Part shown: piece after piece, positions 35,109-44,980 of the stretch
How the letters are laid out: every line of letters begins with the position of its first letter
Numbering within the stretch: position 1 is the stretch's first letter
Source of the DNA: Halorhodospira abdelmalekii
Lineage (GTDB): Bacteria; Pseudomonadota; Gammaproteobacteria; Nitrococcales; Halorhodospiraceae
Assembly (NCBI RefSeq): GCF_016583625.1
Contig: NZ_NRRN01000007.1
Coordinates: forward strand, 1-64,000
DNA: 64,000 nt
Reading direction: 5' to 3'
Notes under the pieces: model-generated
Told to the model about the DNA's origin: nothing
Seen by the model: only the letters and a program-made list of their open reading frames with translations
Database searches by the model: none
Position numbers and translations under genes: made by a program

Positions 35109-35813
35109 ATGGCTCAGCCACGCAGTAGACAGCGCACGCGCAGCAGCCCCCGGAGCAGTTCCGGAGGCTCAGGCAGACGGGGCGCCACCACCACGGCGCG
35201 TGCCCGCGGTGGTGGCGACAGCACGCTCCCTTCCGTACCCGGCTGGCTCTGGTTGCTCGGGGGCGGCCTAGTCGGGGTGGCGACCTTTTTCGTCTTGCAA
35301 AATATGCACGGTGAAGGCGCAGAACGGGGACCAGCGGAACCGCGCGAGGTCTCCTTGGCACCGCCTGCGGAGGAGGCGTCGACGGAACGAGCACAGGCCG
35401 CCGAGGCGAACGATGAGCCGGACACCGCTGAGGAGAGCCGCGAACGCTCCTACGACTTTTACGAACTGCTTATGCAGGATGAGGTCGTCATTCCCGAAGA
35501 TGAGCCGCCGCCGAGCGCACCCCGAACCCCGCGCCGCGATGAGACCGCGAGCCGTGCCCCTACCGTCGAGGCGGGCTACGACTACCTGCTACAGGCCGGC
35601 TCCTTCCGCAGTGCTGAGGACGCCGACCGGCTCCGTGCCATGCTCACCCTGACCGGCCTACCGGCGCAGATCCACACCGTCGAGCTCGACGACGGCCAGC
35701 GTTGGCACCGAGTGCGGGTCGGCCCCTTCAACGAGGCGGAAGAGATCGAACAAGCGCGCGGGCGCATGAAAGAGAACAACATCGAACCCCTATTGCTGCG
35801 CCAAGGCGGCTAG
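35109..35813 (+). CDS. SPOR-domain protein (FtsN-like)
   Basis: A 234-residue bitopic membrane protein: basic low-complexity cytoplasmic N-terminus, one helix (PGWLWLLGGGLVGVATFFVLQ), an acidic periplasmic linker with YDFYELLMQDEVV, and a C-terminal SPOR domain (YLLQAGSFRSAEDADRLRAML...GPFNEAEEIEQARGRMK) that binds denuded glycan strands at the septum. It follows argS by 10 bases, the common arrangement in gammaproteobacteria. The YDFYxLLxxxEV segment is typical of this FtsN-like group. Converges with and overlaps the next gene by 24 bases. Confidence 0.9.
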   Translation: MAQPRSRQRTRSSPRSSSGGSGRRGATTTARARGGGDSTLPSVPGWLWLLGGGLVGVATFFVLQNMHGEGAERGPAEPREVSLAPPAEEASTERAQAAEANDEPDTAEESRERSYDFYELLMQDEVVIPEDEPPPSAPRTPRRDETASRAPTVEAGYDYLLQAGSFRSAEDADRLRAMLTLTGLPAQIHTVELDDGQRWHRVRVGPFNEAEEIEQARGRMKENNIEPLLLRQGG

Positions 35814-36668
35814 CTCGTCGCGGCGCAGACGGTAGAGGGCAGAGATGTCCTCATCGGCGTAGCCCTGCTCGATCAGCGCATCGTAGTCGGCCAACGTGCG
35901 TTCGATCAGCTCAAGAGCGCAGCCACGGGCGCGCAGGGCAGCACGCACAATCTCCAGATCCTTGCGGTGCAGCTGCAGCTTGAACCCGGGCGGAAAGTGC
36001 TCCTGTGCCACGTTCGGGCCGCGCTGAACGAGCTGCCAGCTGCTCGCCGCCCCACCCCCGATGACCTCAACCACTTGTCCGACATCGAGCCCCTGCTGCC
36101 GAGCGTAGGCCAAACCGGCGGCAACGCCCTGCATCACCCCCGCGACCGCAATCTGATTGACCGCCTTCGTCGCCTGACCCGTCCCAACCGGCCCCATGTG
36201 GTACACCGCACGGCTGATCGGATCGAGCAGCGGGCGAATCCGCTCCAGGACCTCCGCCTCCCCTCCAACCATCATCACCAAGCTCCCCTGGCAAGCCCCC
36301 TCCGGGCCACCGGAGACCGGCGCATCGAGCAGTTCACCGCCCCCACTGCGCAACCGCTCAGCGGCGCGGACCGCGGTCTCGGGGGCAACGGTCGAGGTGT
36401 CGACGACGACCGTACCCGGGCTCAGTGCTCCGTGCAGCGACTCGATGACCTCAAGCAGATCGGCATCGGCCGAGACGCTGGTGATTACGACATCGACGGC
36501 TGCAGCGAGTGCAGCCGGATCGGCGAAGTGGGTCACGCCGTGCTCGGCGGCGAAGGCTGCGGCCTTACTCTGCGTTCGGTTCCACACCCCAGCCAGCAAG
36601 CCGGCAGCGGCCAGGTTCGCTGCCATGCCGTTACCCATCGCCCCAAGTCCAATCACCCCAACCTGCAT
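35790..36668 (-). CDS. NAD(P)-dependent 3-hydroxyacid dehydrogenase (HIBADH family)
   Basis: A 292-residue beta-hydroxyacid dehydrogenase. Rossmann motif GLGAMGNGMAANLAAAG at the N-terminus, DAPVSGGPEGACQGSL substrate loop, and GQATKAVNQIAVAG with the catalytic lysine. Likely substrates are 3-hydroxyisobutyrate, glyoxylate/succinic semialdehyde or tartronate semialdehyde; I cannot choose among them. GGAGGT lies 4 bases before ATG 36668, which fixes the start. Stand-alone gene converging with the SPOR gene. Confidence 0.9.
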   Translation of the reverse strand: MQVGVIGLGAMGNGMAANLAAAGLLAGVWNRTQSKAAAFAAEHGVTHFADPAALAAAVDVVITSVSADADLLEVIESLHGALSPGTVVVDTSTVAPETAVRAAERLRSGGGELLDAPVSGGPEGACQGSLVMMVGGEAEVLERIRPLLDPISRAVYHMGPVGTGQATKAVNQIAVAGVMQGVAAGLAYARQQGLDVGQVVEVIGGGAASSWQLVQRGPNVAQEHFPPGFKLQLHRKDLEIVRAALRARGCALELIERTLADYDALIEQGYADEDISALYRLRRDELAALAQQ

Positions 36669-36760
36669 CGCGACCTCCTTAAGAACATGCCCCATACTCC
36701 ACTGATGATCTCGAACCCGATTGACAGCCGCCAACAACGCTGCCGGTGCTCAGCGCGCGC

Positions 36761-38650
36761 CTACGGAGCAGCACCACTCTCCAGATAGGTGCTGCCCAGC
36801 AGCCCTGCCTCCAGATCGGCCAGGCAGGCACGGCGCGCGGCGGCATCGAGCACGCTCTTTGCCAACCGCCGCCGAAAGGCCGCACTGAGTTCACGCTCAT
36901 CGAAACCGACCGAGCGCAGCACCGTAGAGACGCTATCCCCTCGCCGCAACGCGGCAAAATGGTAACCGTCACCATCGACCTCGACATTCACCGCATCGGT
37001 GCGCCCGAACAGATTGTGCCGATCGCCCAGAATCTCCTGATAGGCCCCAACCATAAAGATCCCGAGCCACAAAGCCGCCCCCGGCTCGGGGGCCGGCAAC
37101 GGCAGTGTGCTCTCCACCCCCTCGCCGTCGACATAGAGCGAGACGGTGCCGTCCGAATCACACGTCAGATCTTGCACCACGCCGCGGCGCTGCACCGGGT
37201 GGTGCAGTCCGGCGAGTGGCACGATCGGAAAGACTTGATCGATCCCCCAGACATCGGGGACCGACTGGAAGAGGGAGAAGTTGGCGAAGAGCTTCGTTGC
37301 TAAACGCTGGTGCAGCTCGGTTAGCAGCTCTCGTTGGTGGGGTCGGCGTGGGTCGAGACGCGGCAGCAGTTGTGCGGCGATCGCCTCAAAGCAGCGCTCG
37401 GCGTAGGCCCGCTCAGCGAGCCCGAGCACCCCGTGCAGGTAGAGCCCCTGCACCTCCTCCAGGTAGTAGCGGGCGTCGTGATAGACCTCGGTCGGCGGAC
37501 GCTGCTGCTGCTCATGAAGGGAGCGGTAGAGCTCGCCTAAAGCCATCGCCGCGCCCTCTCCAGGCGGCGACGGCACGCTCCCCGGCGGCGGGCCGTCGGT
37601 ATCGATTACCGGCGTCAGCAAAACGGCGTGATGCGCCGTCATCGCCCGGCCGCTCTCGGTGATCACGGTCGGATGCGGCAACCCGTGTTCGTCACACACC
37701 CCTGCAAGTGCGCCGACCACGTTATGCGCGTACTCGCGCACACTGTAGTTCATCGAACAAAAGGAGCGCGACCGTGTCCCCTCGTAGTCGACCCCGAGAC
37801 CGCCGCCGACATCGACCTTATCGACTGGCACCCCCAAGCGCCGCAGCTCGGCGTAGCAGCGCGCGCCCTCGGTCAAACCACGGCGTATATCGCGGACGTT
37901 AGCGATCTGCGAGCCGAGATGAAAGTGCAGCAGCTCAAGCTGATCGAGCAGTTCAGCCGCACGCAGCTCTTCGATCACAGCAAGGACATCGGCTACGCTC
38001 AAACCAAACTTCGAACGTTCGCCGCCGGTGTTTTGCCACTTCCCAGCTCCGATCGAGGCCAACCGGATGCGCACCCCTAAGCGGGGGCGAATCCCGAGTC
38101 GCCGCGCCTCACGGATCACCAGCCGCGCCTCGGAACGCTTCTCAAGGACTAAGTAGACCTGCAGCCCAAGCTGTAACCCGCGCAGTGCCAGGCGAATATA
38201 CTCCGGATCCTTATAGCCGTTGCAGACGACAATCCCCTGTGCCGGAGCCAACGCCAGTACGGCAAGCAGCTCCGGCTTGCTCCCCGCCTCCAGTCCGACC
38301 CGGCCGTCAGCGACGATCTCCTCGACCACCGCCCGGTGCTGGTTGACCTTAATCGGATAGACCGGTCGGTAGTCGCCCTGATACGACGCGCTCGCCATCG
38401 CCTCACCGAAGGCTTGGCACAGGGTCTCCACCCGATCACGCAAGATGGCCGGGAAGCGCATCAGCACCGGTGGGGCCAGCCCCTGTGCGGCGAGTTGGCC
38501 GACGAGCTCACGCAGCTCGACAGCGGGACCTTGGCCACGGTGCGGCAACACACAAAGCCGCCCCTCGGCGTTCACATCGAAATAGCCTTCGCTCCACAGC
38601 GGGACGTTGTAGACGGCGCTCGCTGGGCGCTGCTCTGCCTCATTTGCCAT
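36761..38650 (-). CDS. speA: Biosynthetic arginine decarboxylase
   Basis: PLP-dependent fold-III enzyme converting arginine to agmatine for polyamine synthesis. About 629 residues: YPIKVNQHRAVVEEI with the PLP lysine, LEAGSKPELL, GAGKWQNTGGERSKFGLS, HFHLGSQIANVRDI, DVGGGLGVDYEGT, and the C-terminal EVDGDGYHFAAL region. A 12-residue Pro/Gly insert (PPPGSVPSPPGE) breaks a loop. ATG 38650 chosen as the start of MANEAEQ; it is divergent from speE, with 48 bases between them holding both promoters or a shared one. Confidence 0.96.
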   Translation of the reverse strand: MANEAEQRPASAVYNVPLWSEGYFDVNAEGRLCVLPHRGQGPAVELRELVGQLAAQGLAPPVLMRFPAILRDRVETLCQAFGEAMASASYQGDYRPVYPIKVNQHRAVVEEIVADGRVGLEAGSKPELLAVLALAPAQGIVVCNGYKDPEYIRLALRGLQLGLQVYLVLEKRSEARLVIREARRLGIRPRLGVRIRLASIGAGKWQNTGGERSKFGLSVADVLAVIEELRAAELLDQLELLHFHLGSQIANVRDIRRGLTEGARCYAELRRLGVPVDKVDVGGGLGVDYEGTRSRSFCSMNYSVREYAHNVVGALAGVCDEHGLPHPTVITESGRAMTAHHAVLLTPVIDTDGPPPGSVPSPPGEGAAMALGELYRSLHEQQQRPPTEVYHDARYYLEEVQGLYLHGVLGLAERAYAERCFEAIAAQLLPRLDPRRPHQRELLTELHQRLATKLFANFSLFQSVPDVWGIDQVFPIVPLAGLHHPVQRRGVVQDLTCDSDGTVSLYVDGEGVESTLPLPAPEPGAALWLGIFMVGAYQEILGDRHNLFGRTDAVNVEVDGDGYHFAALRRGDSVSTVLRSVGFDERELSAAFRRRLAKSVLDAAARRACLADLEAGLLGSTYLESGAAP

Positions 38651-38698
38651 ATTGGAATGGTACCATTCGGCGGCCTGCACATACGGAGAAGAGAGATT

Positions 38699-39541
38699 AT
38701 GGGCGAGAAGTGGTTTATCGAGAAGATCGAGCACGACGGCGTGGCCTTCTCTTTGGCCGTGACTGAGAAGCTTCACGAGGAGCAGAGTGCCTACCAGCGC
38801 ATTGAGGTCTACCAGACCCGCGAGTGGGGACGTCTACTGGTCCTCGACGGCTGCGTGATGCTCACCGAACGGGATGAGTTCTTCTACCACGAGATGATGT
38901 CCCACCCGGCACTGTTCGCGCACCGTGACCCGCGCCGGGTTGCCATTATTGGCGGCGGTGACTGCGGCATCTTGCGTGAGGTGCTGCGCCATGAACAGGT
39001 CGAGCACGCCATCCAGGTCGAGATCGACGAACGGGTCACCCGCGTTAGCGAGCGCTTTTTCCCGGAATTGTGTAACGCCAACAACGATGCCCGCGCCGAA
39101 CTGCGCTTTACTGATGGTGTCGAGTGGATCGGTGCCATCCCCCCCGAGTCGCTCGATCTGCTGATTGTCGACAGCACCGATCCGGTCGGGCCGGCCGCCG
39201 ATCTCTTCACCTGCAATTTCCTGCGCGCTGCCAGACAAGCACTCACCCCCGGCGGGATTGTGGTCCAGCAGAGCGAATCGCCGCTGCTGCATCGCGACTC
39301 GGTCATTGCGCCGCTGCAGCGAGCCGCCAGTGAGGCCGGTTTCGATGGCGTCCACACGCTCACCTTCCCGATGCCGAGCTACCCTTCCGGTTGGTGGTCG
39401 GCCACCCTCATAGTCAACGGCGGCGATCCGCGCAACTTTCGCGAAAGCGATGCCGCCGCCAAAGCCTTCCCGACTCGCTACTACAACGCCGAGATCCACC
39501 GCGCCGCACTCGCCACCCCGGAACTGCTCAAACCACTCTAG
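38699..39541 (+). CDS. speE: Spermidine synthase / aminopropyltransferase
   Basis: Transfers the aminopropyl group of decarboxylated SAM to putrescine or a related amine. 280 residues with VYQTREWGRLLVLDGCVMLTERDEFFYHEMMSH, SAM-binding AIIGGGDCGILREVLRH, DSTDPVGPAADLF and a Trp-rich end MPSYPSGWWSATL. The usual GGGDGG is GGGDCG here. Divergent from speA, which suggests agmatine-based polyamine synthesis; whether the acceptor is putrescine or agmatine cannot be read from sequence. GGAGAAGAGAG precedes ATG 38699. Confidence 0.94.
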   Translation: MGEKWFIEKIEHDGVAFSLAVTEKLHEEQSAYQRIEVYQTREWGRLLVLDGCVMLTERDEFFYHEMMSHPALFAHRDPRRVAIIGGGDCGILREVLRHEQVEHAIQVEIDERVTRVSERFFPELCNANNDARAELRFTDGVEWIGAIPPESLDLLIVDSTDPVGPAADLFTCNFLRAARQALTPGGIVVQQSESPLLHRDSVIAPLQRAASEAGFDGVHTLTFPMPSYPSGWWSATLIVNGGDPRNFRESDAAAKAFPTRYYNAEIHRAALATPELLKPL

Positions 39542-40299
39542 AAGTGCCAGCGCACATCGGCCCCGAGCGAGACGGCAGGGCTGGCATCATAGACTCCGAT
39601 CCCGAGCCGTGGGCGCACCAGCGCCCCCTCGAGATCGAATCCGGCTCCGATGAGCAGCTGCATATGGTTGTTCCCGGTCGGGTTTTCATCGCCAAAGAGC
39701 TCGACGTTGAACTGCGTCCCGGGCTGGAAGGGGTGAGCGTAGCCAATACCCCAGTTGAGATAGGCCGGGGAGGTGCCATCGATCTCATCTTGCACCATCA
39801 GACCGATCTCACCGTAGAGCCGACCGTCGCCCAGGCCACGCTGTAGCGGCAGATTGACATAAAAGTCGATCCCGTCACTCGGGTAGGGGAAGATCCGATC
39901 GTCGCCTAGCACCCTCGCCCCAAGCTCCAGCGCCAGCGCCTCACTCACTGCGAGCTTTCCGTAAACGGTTGCCCCTTCTAACCCGGAACGATCAGGCGCA
40001 CCATCATCATCCTTGCGGTTATTCACGAAGACAAAAGAGGCACCATATTCAAAGTTTTCAAAAAGACCGTGGCGCGCCCCAACGGGACCGAGCCGAAAGC
40101 TGTCGTAGCTCAGCTCACCCTCCGTCTCGCGCGCCAACTCGTAGTCGGCAGCGGCAAAGAGTTCAGTGGCGTGGGTGGGGAGCACACTCGCACTACTGAT
40201 GCGCATAGGCGAGAACTCGCCCAGTACAACGCTCGGCCAAAATAGAACCGCAGCGGCAACCGTCGCGGCAACACAACCCGCACACTGGACTCGCCTCAT
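39538..40299 (-). CDS. Putative outer-membrane beta-barrel protein
   Basis: A 253-residue exported protein: signal sequence AATVAAAVLFWPSVVLG, then amphipathic beta strands (ATVYGKLAVSEALALELGARVL; DGRLYGEIGLMVQDEIDG; TQFNVELFGDENPTGNNHMQLLIGAGFDL) ending in ADVRWHF with a terminal Phe. Family not identified; strand pattern is like MtrB/porin-type or DUF-type barrels. ATG 40299 has GGAGG 10 bases upstream. It overlaps the last 4 bases of speE on the opposite strand. Confidence 0.75.
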   Translation of the reverse strand: MRRVQCAGCVAATVAAAVLFWPSVVLGEFSPMRISSASVLPTHATELFAAADYELARETEGELSYDSFRLGPVGARHGLFENFEYGASFVFVNNRKDDDGAPDRSGLEGATVYGKLAVSEALALELGARVLGDDRIFPYPSDGIDFYVNLPLQRGLGDGRLYGEIGLMVQDEIDGTSPAYLNWGIGYAHPFQPGTQFNVELFGDENPTGNNHMQLLIGAGFDLEGALVRPRLGIGVYDASPAVSLGADVRWHF

Positions 40300-40392
40300 C
40301 GTCGCACCACCTCCATGACGGAATGATCCACGGGATCTTTCAGTGATCGGAGCATGGTAAACGATAGCCACTCCGATGCCAGCAGCCAAACG

Positions 40393-40418
40393 AAAAAGGC
40401 GGGCGCCGTAGCGCCCGC
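40393..40418 (-). terminator. Intrinsic terminator of the glnK-amtB operon
   Basis: Read on the minus strand, GCGGGCGC pairs perfectly with GCGCCCGC around a TACG loop and is followed by C and TTTTT. It lies about 150 bases past the amtB stop and before the next minus-strand gene. Confidence 0.85.
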
Positions 40419-40565
40419 AATCGATACCCCACGAAGGAAGGAGTCTCTACTCTGTGCCTGTCGGCTATGGTGTGGCTATGGTGGATGGCCGGGCAGGCCT
40501 CAGCACGCCTTTATTGATCACGTAGCCCCTGCCCGGCTATCCATGCGCACTCTCGATCGCCTGCG

Positions 40566-41822
40566 CTACTTCGCCCTTGCCCCGGTAAAGTCGGGGTAGG
40601 CCTCCATACCGCACTCGCTGACATCGAGCCCGTTGCGTTCGTCCTCTTCGCTCGCGCGAATCCCGATCGTGATCTTGAGCACTCCCCAGACGATCAGACT
40701 GCTGATGAAGACGAAACCAAAGATGGCCCCGAGACCGGCGAGCTGTCCGGTCACCGTCGCCTCGTCATTCGAGAGCAAGACGGCCAAGACACCCCAGATA
40801 CCGGCGGTACCGTGCGCCGAGATGGCGCCGACCGGGTCGTCGATGCGCAGCTTATCCAGGGCGACAATGGAGAAGACCACCAGGACACCACCGATGCCGC
40901 CGATGGTCGCCGCGAGCAGCGGTGACGGGGTATCGGGACCGGCCGTAATCGAGACCAGACCGGCGATCGCACCATTCAGCGCCATGGTCAGGTCGGCCTT
41001 GCCAAAGAGCGCCCGGGCTAGCAGCAGCGAGGCGATCACGCCACCGGCAGCCGCTAAGTTCGTATTCATGAAGACCGTCGCAACGGCATTCGCAGCATCG
41101 GCCGAGGAGACCGAGAGCTCGGAGCCGCCGTTGAAGCCGAACCAACCCAGCCACAGGATAAAGGTACCGAGTGCTGCCAGCGGCAGGTTGGCACCGGGAA
41201 TCGCCCGCACCTGTCCGCCGGGGCCGTATTTGCCCTTACGAGCGCCGAGCAGCAACACACCAGCAAGCGCCGCCGAGGCACCAGCCATGTGCACAATCCC
41301 GGAGCCAGCGTAGTCGCTGTACCCGAGCTCATCGAGGAAGCCACCGCCCCAGCTCCAGAGCCCTTGAATCGGGTAGATCAGACCGGTGAGGACCACCGCG
41401 AAGATCAGAAAGGCCCAGAGCTTCATGCGCTCGGCGACGGCACCCGAGACGATCGACATCGCGGTTGCGACAAAGACCACCTGGAAGAAGAAGTCGGAGA
41501 AGTAAGAGGCGTCGACCTCACCGGCGCGCGCCATCTCGGCGGTAAAGGGCTCAGAGGCCGGAAGCAGGAAGCTAAACGACGGCAACAACCCGAAGAGCCC
41601 GCCGTCGCTCTCGTACATAAGGTTCCAGCCGATGAGCATGTACATAATGACCGCGATGGAGTACAACCCGACATTCTTCGTCAGGATCTCGGTCGTGTTC
41701 TTCGAACGCACCATGCCCGCCTCGAGCATGGTGAAACCGGCAGCCATCCACATCACGAGGGCGCCGGATAGCAAAAAATAGAAGGTATCTAAGGCATACG
41801 CCAGTTCGATGACGTCTTCCAT
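40566..41822 (-). CDS. amtB: Ammonium transporter AmtB
   Basis: A 418-residue trimeric ammonium channel with 11 or more helices. Family blocks: MWMAAGFTMLEAGMVRSKNTTEIL, DYAGSGIVHMAGASAALAGVLLLGARKGKY, LPLAALGTFILWLGWFGFNGGSE, GAISAHGTAGIWGVLAVL. His residues of the twin-His pore motif are in HMAG and AHGTAG. No cleavable signal peptide is evident. Transcribed with glnK, 41 bases downstream, so PII gating of the channel is expected. Confidence 0.97.
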   Translation of the reverse strand: MEDVIELAYALDTFYFLLSGALVMWMAAGFTMLEAGMVRSKNTTEILTKNVGLYSIAVIMYMLIGWNLMYESDGGLFGLLPSFSFLLPASEPFTAEMARAGEVDASYFSDFFFQVVFVATAMSIVSGAVAERMKLWAFLIFAVVLTGLIYPIQGLWSWGGGFLDELGYSDYAGSGIVHMAGASAALAGVLLLGARKGKYGPGGQVRAIPGANLPLAALGTFILWLGWFGFNGGSELSVSSADAANAVATVFMNTNLAAAGGVIASLLLARALFGKADLTMALNGAIAGLVSITAGPDTPSPLLAATIGGIGGVLVVFSIVALDKLRIDDPVGAISAHGTAGIWGVLAVLLSNDEATVTGQLAGLGAIFGFVFISSLIVWGVLKITIGIRASEEDERNGLDVSECGMEAYPDFTGARAK

Positions 41823-41863
41823 TGGTCACTCTCCTCTAACAGATCAATCGGAGCGGCCGCGCG

Positions 41864-42217
<354 letters not shown>

Positions 42218-42286
42218 TCAACGCAGTCAACGCATAGAGCAGAACCGCAGCGAAGCGTATAGCCAGGGCTGAGGTGAAGAGGGTTT

Positions 42287-42302
42287 TGCATAAGCCGTGC
42301 CA
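42287..42302 (-). promoter_or_regulatory. Sigma-54 promoter for glnK-amtB
   Basis: On the minus strand the sequence is TGGCACGGCTTATGCA: a perfect -24 element TGGCACG, four bases, then ATGC against the -12 consensus TTGC, with correct GG-to-GC spacing. Transcription would start near 42275, about 73 bases before glnK. This fits NtrC control under nitrogen limitation; I did not find a clear NtrC box pair upstream. Confidence 0.8.
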
Positions 42303-42795
42303 CCCCCTGCTCCCTGGGGCTGGCAAGGCGCCTCGTGCGCGTCTGCAGCCTGACTCGCCTTGGCTCCGAGACGGCGATCTAAACCGAACCCATACAACGG
42401 ACACGATGCCTAATACCCAGGCAAGCGTGGTGATCGCGGGCGGCTTCGCAAGGGGGCAACACACGGTGAGGTCGCACGGCATGGCCACGGCATGGCCAGA
42501 AGCGACAAAATGCCTGTAAGATGGTTGGGGCGCAGTGCGGAGTGGGCGGGGGCGATCACGGGCGCAACGAATGTGTCGCAAGGTGCCTACGCGAGCCGGG
42601 CTCGACGTTAGCGGGCGGTGGCGGTGGTAACGGTAGCAACGATGAACAGCCGCCAGCAGGGTCGGGGCGCGGCTGGGCAAAGCGGTTTGCGGGGTCACGT
42701 CGCAGTCGGTTGCACCATTATGGCTGGACAGCACCACCTCGCCGCACACCCAGCGCACCACATGAGTGCAGACGGTCGTTATGAGGAGCGCAGCT
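42303..42795. other. Intergenic region upstream of glnK and ubiK
   Basis: About 490 bases between the divergent glnK promoter and ubiK. Open frames here are short, have no recognisable protein content and lack ribosome sites. It should contain NtrC enhancer sites for glnK and the ubiK promoter, but I cannot point to them. Confidence 0.5.
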
Positions 42796-43095
42796 ATGCT
42801 CGACAACAAGACCATCGATGAATTGGCCCAAAAGCTGACGGCGAACCTGCCGGCAGGCGTGCGTGAGTTCCACGAAGAGGTGGAGAAGAACGTTCGCGCC
42901 TCCCTGCAGGCTGGGTTTTCTCGGCTTGATCTGGTTACCCGGGAGGAGTTCGATGCGCAGGCCAAAGTGCTAGCACGCACCCGTGCCCAACTCGATGAAC
43001 TGAGCCGGCGTATTGCCCAGCTCGAGAGCCAGCGGCAACAGGGCGACAAGAGCAACGCCGCGGGCAACGCCCCTGGAGGCGGTGCGGAGTCTTAG
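42796..43095 (+). CDS. ubiK: Ubiquinone biosynthesis accessory factor UbiK
   Basis: A 99-residue BMFP-domain protein: MLDNKTIDELAQKLTANLPAGVREFHEEVEKNVRASLQ followed by a coiled coil (FSRLDLVTREEFDAQAKVLARTRAQLDELSRRIAQLE). UbiK binds UbiJ in the soluble Ubi complex for ubiquinone synthesis, and the coiled coil trimerises. GAGGAG precedes ATG 42796. The end is an Asn/Gly-rich tail. Confidence 0.92.
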   Translation: MLDNKTIDELAQKLTANLPAGVREFHEEVEKNVRASLQAGFSRLDLVTREEFDAQAKVLARTRAQLDELSRRIAQLESQRQQGDKSNAAGNAPGGGAES

Positions 43096-43198
43096 CCGCC
43101 TCCGGCCGCTGCGACAAACTCCGAGCGTTATCGAGTTGCCGAAGACCCCCAGCCTTTGCGGGCTGGGGACGGTGTTGGTTGGTGTGTAAGGAAGAGCC

Positions 43199-44563
43199 AT
43201 GGATGCCTGTTACGACCTGATTGTCATCGGCGGCGGCAGCGGCGGAGTCGCGACCGCGCGTCGTGCCGCAGAGTACGGCGCACGCGTTGCGCTGATTGAA
43301 CGCGAGCGCCTCGGCGGCACCTGTGTCAACCTCGGCTGTGTGCCGAAGAAGATCATGTGGTACGCCAGCGAGACGGCATCGTCGCTGGAGCACGCTGCGG
43401 AGTTCGGCTTCAGCGTGGCCCCGCACGCCTTCGATTGGACCACCCTGAAGACGCGGCGTGACGCCTTCGTAGCCCGCCTCAACGAGATCCACAGCACCAA
43501 TCTGGAACGCTCAGGCATCGATCTCTATCGCGGGCACGGTCGCCTCGTCGGCGGCAACGCCGTTGCGGTCGGCGAACAGCAGCTGCGCGGTACGAACATT
43601 CTCTTAGCGCCGGGGGCACGTCCGCGCCGGCCGCAGATTCGCGGCGCCGAACACGGCATCGACTCCGATGGCTTTTTCCAGCTCGAGCAGCTGCCGCGGC
43701 GGGTCGCGGTCGTCGGCGCTGGCTACATCGCCCTGGAACTCGCCGGGGTGCTCCACCACTTAGGCGCCGATACCACCCTGGTGGTGCGTCACGACGGCCC
43801 CCTACGCACCTTCGATCCACTGCTGCGCGAAGCCCTCTTGGAGGCTCTGGCGGTGAGCGGACCGCGTCTGCAGACCGGTTTTACCAGTGCCGCCTGCGAG
43901 CCCGATCCGAGCGGGAACGGGCTCTGCTTGGTCAGCGCGAACAAGGAGCGGCTGAGCGGCTTTGATACCGTCATCTGGGCCATCGGCCGTGACCCGGCCA
44001 CCGACGACCTCGGCCTCGCACGAGCCGGCGTCGATTGCCGCCCCGATGGGACCATACCAGTCGATGCTTATCAAACGACCTCGGTGCCGCACATCTTTGC
44101 CGTGGGTGATGCCATCAGCCCGGATCACCAGCTGACCCCGGTCGCCATTGCCGCGGGCCGGCGTTTGGCCGATCGCCTCTTCGGCGGCGCTGACAAGCGC
44201 CACTTGGAGTACCGCGACATCCCGACGGTGGTCTTCAGCCACCCCCCGCTCGGCACCGTCGGCTTGACCGAGCCGGAGGCCGTCGCCCACTACGGCGCCG
44301 ACGCGGTGCGCTGCTATCAGACCCGTTTTGCCCCGATGCGCTACGCCCTCGCCCCGGCCGAGCACAAGATTCGCAGCGCTATGAAACTGGTGACCGTAGG
44401 CGCGGAGGAGAAGATCGTCGGCATCCATCTTTGTGGTGACGGCGCCGATGAGATGTTGCAGGGCTTTGCGGTCGCGCTGCGAATGGGTGCAACGAAGCGC
44501 GATTTCGATGAGACAGTGGCCATCCACCCGACCAGCGCCGAGGAGCTGGTCACGCTGCGCTGA
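43199..44563 (+). CDS. gor: Glutathione-disulfide reductase
   Basis: FAD/NADPH enzyme that reduces glutathione disulfide. FAD motif [18 protein letters not shown], redox disulfide [13 protein letters not shown] (Cys42 and Cys47), second Rossmann [21 protein letters not shown], and the C-terminal active His in [14 protein letters not shown]. 454 residues. NADPH preference is suggested by the family; the residues after the second glycine motif ([10 protein letters not shown]) include an Arg. Confidence 0.96.
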   Translation: MDACYDLIVIGGGSGGVATARRAAEYGARVALIERERLGGTCVNLGCVPKKIMWYASETASSLEHAAEFGFSVAPHAFDWTTLKTRRDAFVARLNEIHSTNLERSGIDLYRGHGRLVGGNAVAVGEQQLRGTNILLAPGARPRRPQIRGAEHGIDSDGFFQLEQLPRRVAVVGAGYIALELAGVLHHLGADTTLVVRHDGPLRTFDPLLREALLEALAVSGPRLQTGFTSAACEPDPSGNGLCLVSANKERLSGFDTVIWAIGRDPATDDLGLARAGVDCRPDGTIPVDAYQTTSVPHIFAVGDAISPDHQLTPVAIAAGRRLADRLFGGADKRHLEYRDIPTVVFSHPPLGTVGLTEPEAVAHYGADAVRCYQTRFAPMRYALAPAEHKIRSAMKLVTVGAEEKIVGIHLCGDGADEMLQGFAVALRMGATKRDFDETVAIHPTSAEELVTLR

Positions 44564-44631
44564 CGAGAGCGGAGAGAGAGGGTGAGCGGACCCGAGCCAA
44601 ACACTGCGGCCGAAGGAGGGGAGTGAGGAGA

Positions 44632-44705
44632 TGGAGCGGGTGATGGGAATCGAACCCACATCGCCAGCGTGGGAAGCTGGAGCTCTACCATTGAGCTACA
44701 CCCGC
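44632..44705 (-). tRNA. tRNA-Gly (anticodon CCC)
   Basis: On the minus strand the cloverleaf starts GCGGGTGTAGCTCAATGG, has anticodon stem CCAGC/GCTGG with loop TTCCCAC (anticodon CCC), T-arm GTGGGTTCGATTCCCAT, and ends CACCCGCT followed by an encoded CCA. It decodes GGG. It lies between gor and thiS. Confidence 0.96.
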
Positions 44706-44980
44706 AGTGCCGTCGGGAGTGATCGTACCGCCAACCGCGGTCCGGTGCAAGCCCGTTATAGGCCCGCTGCCAGCCCGGCGAAGAGCTTGAAAAGGCTGCA
44801 CTCCATACCTTCACGGGCCACCGGCCGCCTCGCTAAATCGTCGCGCGGTTCGAAGCGATTCAGTATGCACGACGGCTGCGCTCACTGTTCCGGCGCCAAC
44901 GTGCGTAAAATCAACTGCTCGGTAGCGGCTGCGGGCGCTACCACCGCTTTTTGAACCCCCCACCAGTTTGAGAGGTCGTG

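Noticed and set aside
42521-42784. Small gene upstream of ubiK
   Set aside because: Gly/Arg-rich frame without ribosome site or recognisable domain; typical GC-rich noise.
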